64,000 nt of DNA, taken from NCBI GenBank assembly GCA_027257055.1, contig JAPVLO010000384.1, positions 248,001 through 312,000 of the forward strand. Reading direction: 5' to 3'. Origin of the DNA: Cephalopachus bancanus (lineage: Eukaryota > Chordata > Mammalia > Primates > Tarsiidae). Both the position numbers and the translations under genes were made by a program. The stretch's first letter is position 1. Each line of letters starts with the position of its first letter. Below the pieces are notes generated by a model, which did no database searches, was not told where the DNA came from, and was given only the letters and a program-made list of their open reading frames with translations. Shown piece by piece: positions 36,614 to 47,269 of this stretch.

Positions 36614-37173
36614 GTGTGTGTGCGTGTGTGTGTGTGCGTGTGTGTGTATGTGTGTGCTGAAAAGAACATAGAGAGTGCCTGATTGAACAGGATGGTTGTG
36701 TCAAGGAATACTGGAAGAGAGAGAGAGAGAGAGAGAGAGAGTGTGTGTATGTGTGTGTGTGTGTATGTGTGTATATGTCAGGGCTGGAAAGAACATAAGA
36801 ACATCAAGAGCACCTAAATGGATGGATGGCTGTGTCAAGGAACACTGAGATGAGAGCGAGAGAGAGCAAGCGCACGCATGCGTCTCTGTGTATGTATCAG
36901 GGCTGGAAAGAACATAAGAACAGAACACAGAGAACACCTAATTGGATGGATTGGCTGGATGGATGGTTATGTCAAAGAACACAAGGATAAGAGTGTGTGT
37001 GTGTGTGTCACACGTGCGCGCGCACGTGTGTGTCAGGGCTGGGAAGCATAGTAAGCACCTGATCAAATGGATAGCTGTGTCACAGAACACTAAGATGGGG
37101 GGGCAGGATTGGGAAGAACGTAGGGACCATCTGATTGGATGAGACGGTTGTGTTAAGGAACACTAGGATGAAC
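36575..37173. repeat. Compound minisatellite with GT and GA blocks
   Basis: Five diverged copies of a 60-95 bp unit (AGGGCTGGAAAGAACATAAG, then CACCTAATTGGATGGATGG, then TGTGTCAAGGAACACT) start near 36656, 36778, 36897, 37032 and 37104. Alternating blocks separate them: GT at 36575-36656, GA at 36717-36741, GT at 36741-36778, GT/CG at 36993-37033. Confidence 0.92.
37009..37030. repeat. 22-bp perfect palindrome of alternating CA/CG/TG
   Basis: CACACGTGCGC followed directly by its reverse complement, with two CACGTG sites. It lies inside the compound minisatellite, next to a GT block. Confidence 0.95.
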
Positions 37174-37504
37174 GTTCATGGCTAAGGGGAGTTTCTCCAG
37201 ACCGATCTGAGCAATTTAACCATCTATCTGATAAAGTCTAGGAACCTCTTGCAAATTCCTCAGCAGTAGAATGACAGGATCAAAGAAGCCCTAGAAAAGG
37301 AGTCTGGCAGCAGTTACCTGCCAACCTGCTCTCCGGCCCTCATGTTTGCAAAATGATCGACTTGCTCTCCACTCCATCACCCGAGGAGATGGCAACATTT
37401 AGTGGGAGAGTCAGCCAGGACCTCAACTGTACCATTTCTTGTCCCAACTAATCCACTTCCACTCCCAGGACCACACCCAAGACCTGGTGTTAGTTAAAAC
37501 TGTG
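37174..37504. other. Unique sequence
   Basis: No repeat or exon recognised. Confidence 0.5.
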
Positions 37505-37507
37505 CCA

Positions 37508-38200
37508 CCCTTCGTGTATAGGTACCACATTTTTTTTTAAATCTAGCCCTCTTTTGATGGACAGCACAGTTGGTCCAGCCATAAAAGAGAACAAAACCAT
37601 GGACTTCGCAGCAAGCTGGATGGACTTAGAGCCTATCATCCTGAGGGATCTTTCACAGAAACAAAGAACTGAGTATCCCATGTCCTCACCCCTAAGTGGA
37701 CCTTGAACAACTACCATAACACTATAAGAAAAGGATTGGGCCAGGCTCGGTGGCTCAGCCTGTAATCCCAGCACTTTGGGAGGCCGAGGTGAGTGGATTG
37801 CCTGAGACCGCGGGTTCGACACCCTCCTGGGCAAGTTGACGAAACCTCATCTCTACAACAAATCAAAAATTAGCCGGGCGTGGTAGCGCGCCTGTAGTTC
37901 CAGCTACTTGGAAGACTGAGGCGGAAGGATCGCTGGAGCCCAGCAGGTCGAGGCTGCGGCGGCTGGGAGTGGCCACTGCACTCCAGTCTGGGTGACAGAG
38001 TGAGACTCCAACTCAAAAAAAAAAAGGATTGACAGTAGCGGGAATTTAGGGGTGTGGGGGGGGCGGGGAAGTGGGATTGGCAGTTGCGGGAAACTGCCTG
38101 GGGAGGGGGATCACACCTCATCAACAAGGGCACCTGCATAATGAATATTTGTATGCCTAACCCTGAATTGTACCCCACGATTTTGAAACGAAAAATTTAA
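37508..38200 (+). mobile_element. L1 3' end with 5' inversion, split by an Alu
   Basis: 37508-37575 is ORF2 sequence in reverse. 37576 onward continues with the adjacent downstream ORF2 in plus orientation, then the 3' UTR with a strong G-rich stretch (38045-38110) and CCTAACCCTGAATTGTACCCC. This is a typical twin-priming product. A class B Alu is inserted at 37739. Confidence 0.9.
37739..38021 (+). mobile_element. Alu SINE, class B, inside the L1 3' UTR
   Basis: Perfect 10-bp duplication AAAAGGATTG at 37729-37738 and 38022-38031. The Alu is therefore younger than the L1. Confidence 0.95.
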
Positions 38201-38204
38201 GGAT

Positions 38205-39364
38205 GGAAAAAAAAATACGGTGCCCCACAGAGCCCTGAAGTGCAAATAGCCGAATGTGCAGTCTTTCCAGCCGGGTCTTGCCCTCCTCCCAGGGACCTAC
38301 ATGCTCCTCCTCCCACAATCTCCCTCCCCTGCTGGGCACTGTCTCTCCAGTGCTTTCTTTTAGTTTCGTCCTTTCACTGTACGCACGTGGACATTGCGAC
38401 CCCAGATTCAGGGCTGTAAAATATGGCTTTGTTTTTACGCCCCAGCTGCCAAGCAGACCAACAACCCGCAAATGCCCAGGAATCCTGAACTCTGCTCCTC
38501 AGTGTTCGTGTCTGCTCATAACCACTACCTCTTGGCATCCCCTCGGCAACAATTTGGTCCCCACAAAACCATTCTCAGGACCGCCGCTCACATTCATCCA
38601 AACATGACTTTGTCCCTTCCCCAGAAAAAAGCGGAGGCTTCAGGGGGATCTGCCCGCTCCCCAGCTATGAATGTCAACCTCGTCCCCACCCATCTTTCAA
38701 GGTCAAAACCAAGTTCAACCTCAAAATCAAACCTTTGATTCCCTCCTTCCTCTGTCCTCCAAGAGGTGTCATCAAAACTCTTCTCTTCACTGTCGCCTTG
38801 ACCTTGGCTCCTTTTTCATCTTGTAACCTCTCGACCTGTAAGCTTGGTTGTCTCTCATCATCAAAACCCTCTGGGGACTTGCTTTCCCTCTGGCTACTGC
38901 TTTATCTTCCTCTGCCTTTCTCATTCAAACTTCTCCAAATAACATCTATGTTGGCTAAGGTTAGTCATCACAATAACCCCCCCCCAAGCCCCGAGTTAAG
39001 ACACTGACAAGGTCAACTACCAAACCTTTTGGATGTTAGTGCATTTCCCTGTAGGACGCGGCATTCAAGTCATGCTGTTTTAGACTTTTACTTTTTAATA
39101 ATCCCATTATTTCACTTAAAGTCTAAAAGTAGAGGCCAGCGATGTGGTAGTTTTAAATAGGGAGGTCAACAAATGTATATACAGGCCTACTCTATGTCAG
39201 ACAAATGATTTACACTATGCTACAGAAGACAGAAAATTGGCTTCTCTGGCTGTGTCAAAAACAAAAACAAAACACACACACATATACACAAAACATCAAA
39301 TCTAATTAACTGTCACCAAAAGAAAAAGACCTTCTAAACATCCGGATTCTCAAAAGGATGTGTT
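38205..39364 (+). other. Pyrimidine-rich sequence, possible L2 fragment
   Basis: 38750-38960 (TCATCAAAACTCTTCTCTTCAC, CCCTCTGGCTACTGC) has the flavour of L2 ORF2 but no clear motif. A short inverted repeat TTTTAGACTTT/AAAGTCTAAAA sits at 39078-39088 and 39118-39128. Confidence 0.35.
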
Positions 39365-39377
39365 ACCCTATTTCTTT

Positions 39378-39637
39378 TTTTTTTTTTTTGAGTCAGGGTC
39401 ACACTCACGGCCACCCCAGCATCAACCTGCTGGGCTCTGGCGATCCTTCCACCTCATCCTTCCAAGTAGCTGAAACCACAGGTGCACACTACCATGCCCG
39501 GCTAATTTTTGATTTATTATAGAGATGAGGTCTCGCCAAGTTGCCCGGGGCTGGTCTCGAACCCACGGGCTCAGGCAATCCTCTCACCTCGGGCTCCCAA
39601 AATGCTGGGATGACAGGCTAAGCCATTGAGCCGGGCC
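39378..39637 (-). mobile_element. Alu SINE with internal deletion
   Basis: Perfect 13-bp duplication ACCCTATTTCTTT at 39365-39377 and 39638-39650. About 30 bases of the right arm after the tail are missing. Confidence 0.94.
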
Positions 39638-39699
39638 ACCCTATTTCTTTAACTTTCCTTCACTTCCCCACCCACTGTAAACTTACCCCCCACCCCAGA

Positions 39700-40300
39700 A
39701 ACTGATCTGACCCAGTTCTCAGCAGCCTCCAGGTTTCCAAACATAGAGAATACCCCTGGGTTCTCTTCCGAGGGCCTTTCTGCCGATCTGTCTCTTCTCG
39801 ACAGTCTTTCCTCCCCAACCTCTGCATCACCCTACTCCCCTGGGATTCTCATACCTTCCTACTTTTGGGGAGGACCTCTTATTTATAGTCTCCAAATGGG
39901 GGTGTTGCTTGACCTCCCCAAATACTTCTTCACTCAGTCGACTGTCCCCCAAGAAGCACACCCATGCTCCCCACTCTCTGTATCTGATTCTGCACATGTT
40001 GTTCTCGGTGCTGGTGCCTCTCTCTACCTGCCCCAAACCTGCCAGTTCTTCAAGGTCCACATTTTCAGGAAAGCTTCCACTGCTGCCTTGATATTTTCAT
40101 AATCCCTTCCTCCTTTGTACTCTTGTGATTTTCACTACAATTATCCCCCGAGAACACCAGTTCCTGTATACTCTCATCTATCCAACCAGGTCATCAGCTC
40201 TTTCTTCATGCCATAACACCTAGTGCCCCAAACCATACAGAGTGTGGCTCATCACATTTCAGCTATAAGTATTAGTATCGTTATTATTCAACTCTGCATT
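39700..40300 (+). mobile_element. L2 LINE 3' region, diverged
   Basis: TTTTCAGGAAAGCTTCCACTGCTGCC, AGCTCTTTCTTCATGCC and ACACCTAGTGCCCCAAACC follow the order of the L2 3' end. Confidence 0.5.
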
Positions 40301-41388
40301 CCTCAGACCTCTCGAATAGCAATGTTTCTTATATATTGTAAGATCAATTAACTTTGAATTAATGCACCATTCATTAACTAAACCCAAAGAATGAATTAAC
40401 TCCCTTGGCAAGAAAGAAGAGAGAGAAGGCTCGCCTATAGCAGGTGATGGAGAGGTGAGAAATTGGTGAACGATGTCAGAGAAGGAACCATAAAAGAATG
40501 TGCTTGTGGGTTGAGAAAGCTACAGATCGGGGACACTTCTAGCACCCCACAGTCATGTTATCAATTTCATAGGTTGAAATTGAAGAAAAGAGGGTGACGC
40601 CTTTTTCTGCCAGTCACCTCAGTGGAAGACGGGTTTCTCAGTGTGTCAATGAACTTGTCTCTGATGTAGCCTGGAAAACACCAGGCCAATTGGAATGACA
40701 GCGTGTCACTTAGTTATCTAGTGTCCTCTGTGTCTCTTCTACACAGGTAGAAAGAAATCACCACAGTGACAACAGGAGAAATGATAAAACACAATCTAAG
40801 GTTATTTTTCCTAGAATGTCTTCAAGTAAATCAAGGGAATTTGCCATAGAAAACAGTTAATTTTTTGAATCAAGAATTAATCAGTATCTTGTTCTTGAAC
40901 CATTTTACAAGAATATTCTTTTGCTAGATCTTCTGTGTTACGGCTTTTGATGTGAGGACCATTTCTTTTGAAGACTTGTTTTTAGTCCATCCAAACTGGC
41001 TGGATTTTTAAAGTGCTATTTTGGGCAAAGCCCAGGGGAGATTAATCATGGTGCCCACACGATGGTCTGGATGTGCTATTTCATTAATTTCAGTTTAGAC
41101 TGGGAAATATGTAACTGGTTTTTCGCCCAAAGAGTTCCACTTTGTAAGAACACCCTTGTTACTGGAAGCAGTTGGTGACAGAAGTGTCATGATGGAAACC
41201 ATCCCAGTCATCCCCTGCAGCAGCACTGGGCAGTCCTTGTGGTGGACAGCGGGCCTGCGTCCACTTGAAAGGTCTGGAAGATGGACCTTCCGAGACAAGG
41301 CTCATGACATCACAGGTTCGAGGTGGACTCCTTGAGATATAACAATCCTTAGAAGGGCCAGCTCCATCTCTAATATATGTTCATTAAG
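40301..41388. other. Unique sequence, 1.1 kb
   Basis: No exon or repeat recognised. Confidence 0.5.
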
Positions 41389-41400
41389 AGTACACTTCAA

Positions 41401-41706
41401 GGCTGTGCGCAGTGGCTCACGCCTATAATCCCAGCACGTTGGGAGGCCGAGGCGAGAGGACTGCCTGAGCCCATGAGTTCAAGACCAGCCTGGTCGACTT
41501 AGACCTCATCTCTACAATAAATCAAAAAATTAGCCAGGCATAGTGGTGCATGCCTGTAGTTCCAGCTATTTAGAAGGCTGAGATGGAAGGATCGCCTGAG
41601 TCCAGCAGGTCGAGGCGGCGGTGGTCGTGAGCATGCTACTGCACTCCAGCCTGGGCAACAGAGTGAGACTTCAACTCAGAAAACAAACAAATAAACAAAA
41701 ACAAAC
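41401..41706 (+). mobile_element. Alu SINE, class A
   Basis: AGTACACTT at 41389 and 41707 flanks it; tail AAACAAACAAATAAAC. Confidence 0.93.
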
Positions 41707-41879
41707 AGTACACTTGGAGAGTTCATAAAATACCTAGATTGCAAATTTGCAAATCTTGCTATTGGCCAAAGTTTGGGGAATGGGGGTTTCTTACATTTTC
41801 TCATATTTCATTCAAAGTTGTTTATCTAAATGTACCAAGGTAGCTCCTCTGACTGTTGTAACTTCCATCTCCCCACTTA

Positions 41880-42245
41880 AGGAGCTATAAAATTTAAAAT
41901 CCATGTAAATCCCAAAAGTTACTACTCTAAGATGTCAACGTAATTAGGTAGTCTTGGGTCATTCTGAAACTGCCCATAGGCCTTGTTAACTCAGCCCTGG
42001 GGATGGGTGAAGGGATTAGGTGACCTTGAGTCACACCCTTGTTAATTAGCCATGGGAGTGGGTGAGGGGCTATGAAGTATAAACTCAGAAAGTTGTACTG
42101 TCTGGGAGCGGGCTTTTTGGGTGAGCACACCAACTCACTCCCTGATTCCATGGTATCAGATTAATGCCCATTTCTCCCAGCTCTCTGCCTTTCGTCTCTG
42201 ACTGACCCCAAGGAACCCAGAAGCAGGTTTCTTAGGATGGAACAG
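41880..42245 (+). other. Possible worn solo LTR
   Basis: Layout suggests an LTR: TATAAA at about 42079, a CTGGGAGCGGGC stretch downstream, and a CTCTCTGCCTTTCGTCTCTGACTG end. No target-site duplication, AATAAA or family match could be confirmed. Confidence 0.3.
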
Positions 42246-42494
42246 TCATGCTGTTTGCAATGTTGGTCCAACAAATTCCCATAGCTCACTCAACAGGGGC
42301 TGGAGGTGAAGGGCACCGGTGTACCAGAAAATACACAAAATTGTTTTCCATGTCCAGAATGATGGTGGATCAGAAGTTGGAGAGAACGAGAGAGGCCAAG
42401 AAGGAGTCTGAGAATAAGAAAATTGGCAGGAAACATCTGAAAAAACATCCATCTCCTCCTTCTCCCCAAGGCACTGCTATGAACTCCTCCCATA

Positions 42495-42789
42495 ACGGAG
42501 CGTGGTGGCTCACACTTGTAATCCCAGCAGTTTGGGAGGCAGAGGGAAGAGGAATGCCTGAGCCCATGGGTCTGAGACCAGCCTGAGCAACTTGGCAAGA
42601 CCTCATCTCTATAATAAATAAATAAATAATTAGCCGGATGTGGTGGTATGCACCCATAGTTCCGGCTACTTGGAAAACTGAGGTGAAAGGATCGCCTGAG
42701 CCCAGCAGATTGGGGCTACAGTAGTTGTGAGCGTGCCACTGCACTCTAGCCTGGGTGATAGAGTGAGACTCCGACTCAAAAAAAAAAAC
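42495..42789 (+). mobile_element. Alu SINE, class A, diverged
   Basis: Full dimer with an (AAAT)n linker and poly-A tail. Confidence 0.92.
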
Positions 42790-42916
42790 CTCCTCTAGGC
42801 AGGCTTGACCTTGGTGTTATCTCCCTATACCATAAGCCCTTCTCTAAGTGTCACCCTACTTCTCTTGCCCTGGAGTTGTGGTCCTCCCAAGGTACGACCT
42901 CAGGGGACACAACACA

Positions 42917-43198
42917 TAGTGTCAGAGTCTCACTCCGTCGCCCAGACTGGACTGCAGTGGCACGCTCATGGCCACCACAGTCTTGACCTGCTGGGCTCCA
43001 ACGATCCTTCCGCCTCAGCCTTCCAAGTAGCTGAAACTACAGGTGTGCGCCACCATGCACGGCTAATTTTTTAATTTATTATAAAGACGAGATCTCACCA
43101 AGTCACCCAGGCTGGGCTCGAACCTCTGGACTCAGGCAATCTTCTCGCCTCCGCCTCCTAAAGTGCTGGGATGACAGGCTTGAGCCACCACGCCCAGT
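42917..43198 (-). mobile_element. Alu SINE without an A-tail
   Basis: Reverse dimer that starts directly at GTCAGAGTCTCACTCC with no poly-T head. Confidence 0.9.
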
Positions 43199-43199
43199 C

Positions 43200-43839
43200 C
43201 TTCTTTTTTCACAAAAGGCCTTTGGCCCTGAGTTTACAATGCGAATCTACTTGAAATTCTGGAGGCCAAGAATGACTATGAACGTTCTGGAACCCAACCA
43301 CCCTTGGGCACCCCAGAATGTAACTGACATCACAGGACAGAACATTCACGGAGAGACCCCGGACCTGGATCTGGGTCAACTCTAACTAGACTGCTGTGTT
43401 TACCTCAGGCGAGTTGCAAACCGGTATGTCAGTTTCACACATGTAGTAAAAAGAAGACACCTCACCGGTACCCCACAGTTCCAGAATTTTAAAGCACCTC
43501 GAAAGCAGTATGGACGTTCGAGTCACACACATAACCAACCCCCAAAGGGAGAGCAATAGGTGGCCTTTGCAATCTGGAAGACAACTCATTAAATGCCCGG
43601 TGCACATCAAGATAGACAACATCTAGGGCTGGGCTGATGATAGTTTAACTTTCAAGGCCTATCCCTGCCTCTCCTCTCAGCTCGAGTCTTGTAGATGGAC
43701 TGTTTTTCTCATCGCTGCCTTGTTTTCTCCAGCCCACTCACATTTGCTGATGCCACCTGCGGCCACTCTGAGCTACAACACCCCTGTGTGACAAGGCTGA
43801 TAGGGAACACGTGTCTGCCACACTTTAAATATGGGAACC
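43200..43839. other. Unique sequence
   Basis: No repeat or exon recognised. Confidence 0.5.
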
Positions 43840-43850
43840 CTCTCATTTTA

Positions 43851-44093
43851 TTTTATTTATTTATTTTTTAGTTGGAGTCTCATTCTGTCGCCCAGGCTGG
43901 AGTGCAGTGGCTCATGGCTCAGGTGATCTTTCCACCTCAGCCTTCCAAGTAACTGAAGCCACAGGTGCGTGCTATCACGCCCGGCTTTTGCCAAGTTGCC
44001 TGGGCGGGTCTCGAACCCACGGGCTCAGGTAATCCACTTGCCTTGGCCCCCCGAAATGCAGAAATGATAGGCTGAGCCACTGAGCCTGGCCCA
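43851..44093 (-). mobile_element. Alu SINE with internal deletions
   Basis: Perfect 11-bp duplication CTCTCATTTTA at 43840-43850 and 44094-44104. Parts of both arms and the linker are missing. Confidence 0.94.
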
Positions 44094-44104
44094 CTCTCAT
44101 TTTA

Positions 44105-45138
44105 AATAAATCTAATATTGTGAAATCTACATTTACAAATACATAAATATGTACTTGGACCTATGTGTGTGCATTTGGATGGAAGAGATTATTTGCTTTG
44201 CAAATGAACTCACCAAGGAATTTCTTAAAACACAAGGTCATTCCTTCACTTTCTCACCACCCTCTCCCCCACAAAAGATGTCTTACACTTTCTACTTATT
44301 TATAGCTTCTCAAGAATGCATCTACTCTGTAAGGAAGGTATACTAGTAATCACAAAGATTAAGGGAAAGCCAAGTGCATGTCTTTCGAGCCTTCTGACTA
44401 ACTTCTTTAATGCCTCAGATGTGCGAGTTTATATTTTGCATAGCTAAAATCTGGAACCATATCTAGCACGGCTATGAACATTATCAAAGATACGTGAATC
44501 GTAAATACTTTCCACAGGCCACCATGATATGACAGCCTCGTAGAGAAATTAGAGCCTGTAAGCACCACTGGCATCACAAGTCTCCTGGCTGGAGAGAAGG
44601 GAGCTGATGGCGTTACCTTCCGAAGGTGTCCAGGGCAACATTTGGGCCTTTCACTCAGGTCAATACTGTCAGCTAGAGCAGCTTAAAAGGCTGGAGTACT
44701 TCTGCTTTCTTACACAGTCCATGTCAGCAGACAAAACACTTCATTTCTGGGAGTGGTGCAGCTATTTTTAGTAATGGCGACACTCTGGAAATTTTCATCT
44801 TTTGCTGTGAAATGCAGGTTTGATTTTCCTCAGTCTGTAAATGGTAAGCTCAGTCACATTTGTTTGTTTGTTTTAAACTCGTGAACTTTGCATGTTTTAT
44901 GTTTCTCTTTACCCCAGGGGTTCCTTTATCTGTGTGCACACACAGATGAGAACAGGATCAGAGTGGCCCGCCCTAGCTTAGGGTAGGTTGCAAATTACCT
45001 CTCTGATGCTAACAACAGTAAAAAAAAGAAAAAAGTTAAAAAAAAATGACCCACAAGGATTTTATTTCATGCAATTGTTAGTATTCCCTTAGAGGCTCAT
45101 GCAGGCTAAGAAGCTAACAAAAACAAAAAGGAAAACAG
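44105..45138. other. Unique sequence
   Basis: No exon or repeat recognised. Confidence 0.5.
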
Positions 45139-45151
45139 TAACTACACTCTT

Positions 45152-45413
45152 TTTTTTTTTTTTTTGAGTTGGAGTCTCACTCCATCGCCCAGACTGGAGT
45201 GCAGTGGCCGCTCTCAGCCACCGCAGCCTCGACCTGCTGGGCTCCGGCGATCCTTGCGCCCCAGCCTTCCACATAGCTGGAACTACAGGCGCGCGCTACC
45301 ACGCCCGGCTCATTTTTTGATTTTTATTGTAGAGATGAGGTCTCGCCTGCCCAGGCGGGTCTCAAATTGTGGGCTCCGGCAATCCACTCACCTCAGCGCC
45401 ATCGAGCCTGGCT
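45152..45413 (-). mobile_element. Alu SINE, class B
   Basis: Perfect 13-bp duplication TAACTACACTCTT at 45139-45151 and 45414-45426. The left-arm end is internally deleted. Confidence 0.95.
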
Positions 45414-45599
45414 TAACTACACTCTTAAGTCATCCTCTCCTCAAAAAAAAAAGTTATTTGTCTTCTACTTCCAGAAAAATAATTGTTCGGGGATCAGAAA
45501 CTCAGAAGAGTTTCAGCTGCCTCCTGGATTCCTAAAAACACAGACTTAATGAGAGGGAGAGACCCGGCTCAATAGGGTTGGCGGGGGTAAGCCGAAGAA

Positions 45600-45780
45600 G
45601 GAGCCCAGGACCAAGAATCAGGAGGCCTGAGATGAGACCTGGACAAGCCATGTCACCCTTCTGGGCCTCCGTTTCTTCATTTATAAAATACAGACAGGGA
45701 TACCCGCATTTTTACTGAGATCATATTAGAAAATAGGCTTGAAAATGCTCAGGAAACAATTAGTTTCTTCACAAAGAATG
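45600..45780 (-). mobile_element. MIR remnant
   Basis: CATGTCACCCTTCTGGGCCTCCG-TTTCTTCATTTATAAAATAC is the antisense MIR core. Confidence 0.65.
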
Positions 45781-46007
45781 TGATGCCCTGTTTATTTGTG
45801 TAAATTTCAATTCCTGTGACATTGTAGAAAGTTGAGGGTGAAAGCTATGAAAAAATGACATAAGATTGGGCAGAAAGGCTGGTTTCAACAAAGCCTTCTT
45901 GCCTCTCCTTCTCTCTTTTCATCACTATAACTCTTTTACTCTGCCCTCTAAAACAAAGCGAAAAAAACAACTGACCATAACGCTCCAGTCTTAATAATGA
46001 CTTTCCT

Positions 46008-46302
46008 CACCGGGCTTGGTAGCTCAGCCTGTAATCCCGCGCCTTGGGAGGCTGAGGTGAGTGGATTGCCTGAGCCCGAGGGTTCGAGACCCGCCTGGGC
46101 AACTTGGCGAGAACTCATCTCTACAATAAATCAAAAATCAGCCGGGCATGGTAGCGTGCGCCTGTAATTCCAGCTACTCGAAAGGCTGAGGCGGAAGGAT
46201 CGCCGGAGCTCAGCAGTCGAGGCTGTGGTGACTGGGAGTGGTCACTGCACTCCAGTGTGGGTGACAGAGTGAGACTCCGACTCAAAAAATAATTATAATA
46301 AT
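46008..46302 (+). mobile_element. Alu SINE, class B
   Basis: Perfect 15-bp duplication AATAATGACTTTCCT at 45993-46007 and 46303-46317. Confidence 0.96.
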
Positions 46303-46452
46303 AATAATGACTTTCCTACATGTTTCAACCACAGTCAATGTCTTAATTAGACATCGTAGTTGACTGCCCACTGAGTGCAGGGGCATGTATTAAATTATTA
46401 CCTAAATCATACCATGAAGGAAGTTTTCGATGCTAGAAAAGCTTAAAGGTGG

Positions 46453-46547
46453 GGTAACCCCTTTGGGTCCCCTCCCACTGTGTGGGAGTTTTTCTGTCCT
46501 CTCAATAAATCCTGCCTTCTCACTAAAAAAAAAAAAAAGAAGAAGAA
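46453..46547 (+). mobile_element. TINE-like retroposon (LTR R-region, poly-A)
   Basis: About 75 bp of retroviral LTR end sequence (AACCCCTTTGGGTCCCC, TTTTTCTGTCCTCTCAATAAA, TCCTGCCTTCTCACT), then A14 and (GAA)n. It is flanked by GAAAAGCTTAAAGGTGG (46436-46452) and GAAGAGCTTGAAGTTGG (46548-46564), 14 of 17 identical. The poly-A and duplication show L1 machinery made it. It matches the class named TINE in the tarsier genome. It lies 225 bp from the FILIP1 exon. Confidence 0.82.
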
Positions 46548-46579
46548 GAAGAGCTTGAAGTTGGAATCAGAAGCTTTCC

Positions 46580-46765
46580 ATTACTCTTTCATTCAGCAAA
46601 TATTTATTTAGTGCAAATTTGCACCAGGCACTAGGGATTTAGAAATAAACAAGGAAAACATATCTCCTTTCTCCATGAAGTTCACAGACCAGAGAGGGGG
46701 GACAGACTTATAGCCTCTTATTTGATAGCTTAGGAACTGGAGACACAGAAGCTGAGAAAGTCTGA
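46580..46765 (-). mobile_element. L2 3' end remnant
   Basis: TCATTCAGCAAATATTTATTTAG, GCACCAGGCACTAGGGAT and CATGAAGTTCACAGACCAG are the complement of the L2 3' end. It overlaps the intron right after the FILIP1 donor. Confidence 0.65.
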
Positions 46766-46771
46766 CCCTAC

Positions 46772-47047
46772 CTGGAGCTCCCCTTCCATGATACTGAGCA
46801 GTTGGATGAGATCTTCTTTGGATAACTCCAGGGACTTCTTAGTCTTTCGTTCGCCTTCTCCGGGTGTTTTCAGGTGTCGTTTGACAGTTCCTGAGGCCAT
46901 GACATCGTCCTCCTTCCTATTTGATTTGTTCTTCCTTTTTGCATCTTCTGAAAGACTTTTATCACCCACATGGCTGATGACAGAGGGCTTGGGGCAAGAG
47001 ATCTGCCCATCAGATGAACCTTCACCTCCTTGGTTTCGGGATCGCAT
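46772..47047 (-). CDS. FILIP1: FILIP1 first coding exon (N-terminal 92 codons)
   Basis: This is the N-terminal exon of filamin A-interacting protein 1, a cytoplasmic coiled-coil protein that binds filamin A, promotes its degradation and restrains neuronal migration. The exon runs 46772-47053 on the minus strand, with 6 bases of 5' UTR before the ATG at 47047-47045. The acceptor is a pyrimidine-rich tract ending CTGTAG at 47054. The donor is CAG|GTAGGG at 46772/46771, phase 0. The 92 codons begin MRSRNQGGEG, have a basic middle (RKEDDVMASGTVKRHLK), and end with SKEDLIQLLSIMEGELQ. That end is the start of the CortBP2-type N-terminal domain that opens the long coiled coil. No stop or frameshift is seen. 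Recognition is from memory of the mammalian protein. The next coding exon (expected to start near AREDVI) was not found in the window, so intron 2 exceeds 46 kb. Codons read past the donor are intron. Confidence 0.93.
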
Positions 47048-47090
47048 TCCCACCTACAGCACAGGAGAAAAAAGAAGATGTCCTTTACCA
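47048..47090 (-). promoter_or_regulatory. FILIP1: FILIP1 5' UTR end and splice acceptor
   Basis: Reading the minus strand, a CTTCTTTTTTCTCC polypyrimidine tract leads to CTGTAG (AG at 47055-47054). The exon then begins GTGGGA before the ATG. This short distance makes the ATG the first one in the exon. The upstream non-coding exon is not visible here. Confidence 0.85.
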
Positions 47091-47269
47091 CCTCCAGAAT
47101 TATATTTGTCTAAATATCTAGAAACATATAGCCACTTGACAACATCGCCAATAAGGAAAAACCAGACACATATGTCATTAAGGTCTTCAGGAAACCCCTC
47201 TGATGGTCTTGGAGGGGGGATAAAGGCAGACACCTGACAGACACCTAGAACCAAACCCTCAAGGTCAAC

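Noticed and set aside
36159..36704. 181-codon minus-strand frame
   Set aside because: Made of reverse Alu plus a (GT)n run read as His-Thr repeats.
38254..38738. Overlapping open frames of 110-117 codons on the plus strand
   Set aside because: Compositionally biased proline/serine/threonine-rich translations from pyrimidine-rich sequence, with no splice context and no familiar motif. Probably L2-derived or chance.
46730..46771. Extension of the FILIP1 frame past ELQ
   Set aside because: CAG|GTAGGG is a good donor and the known protein continues differently after GELQ, so these codons are intron.
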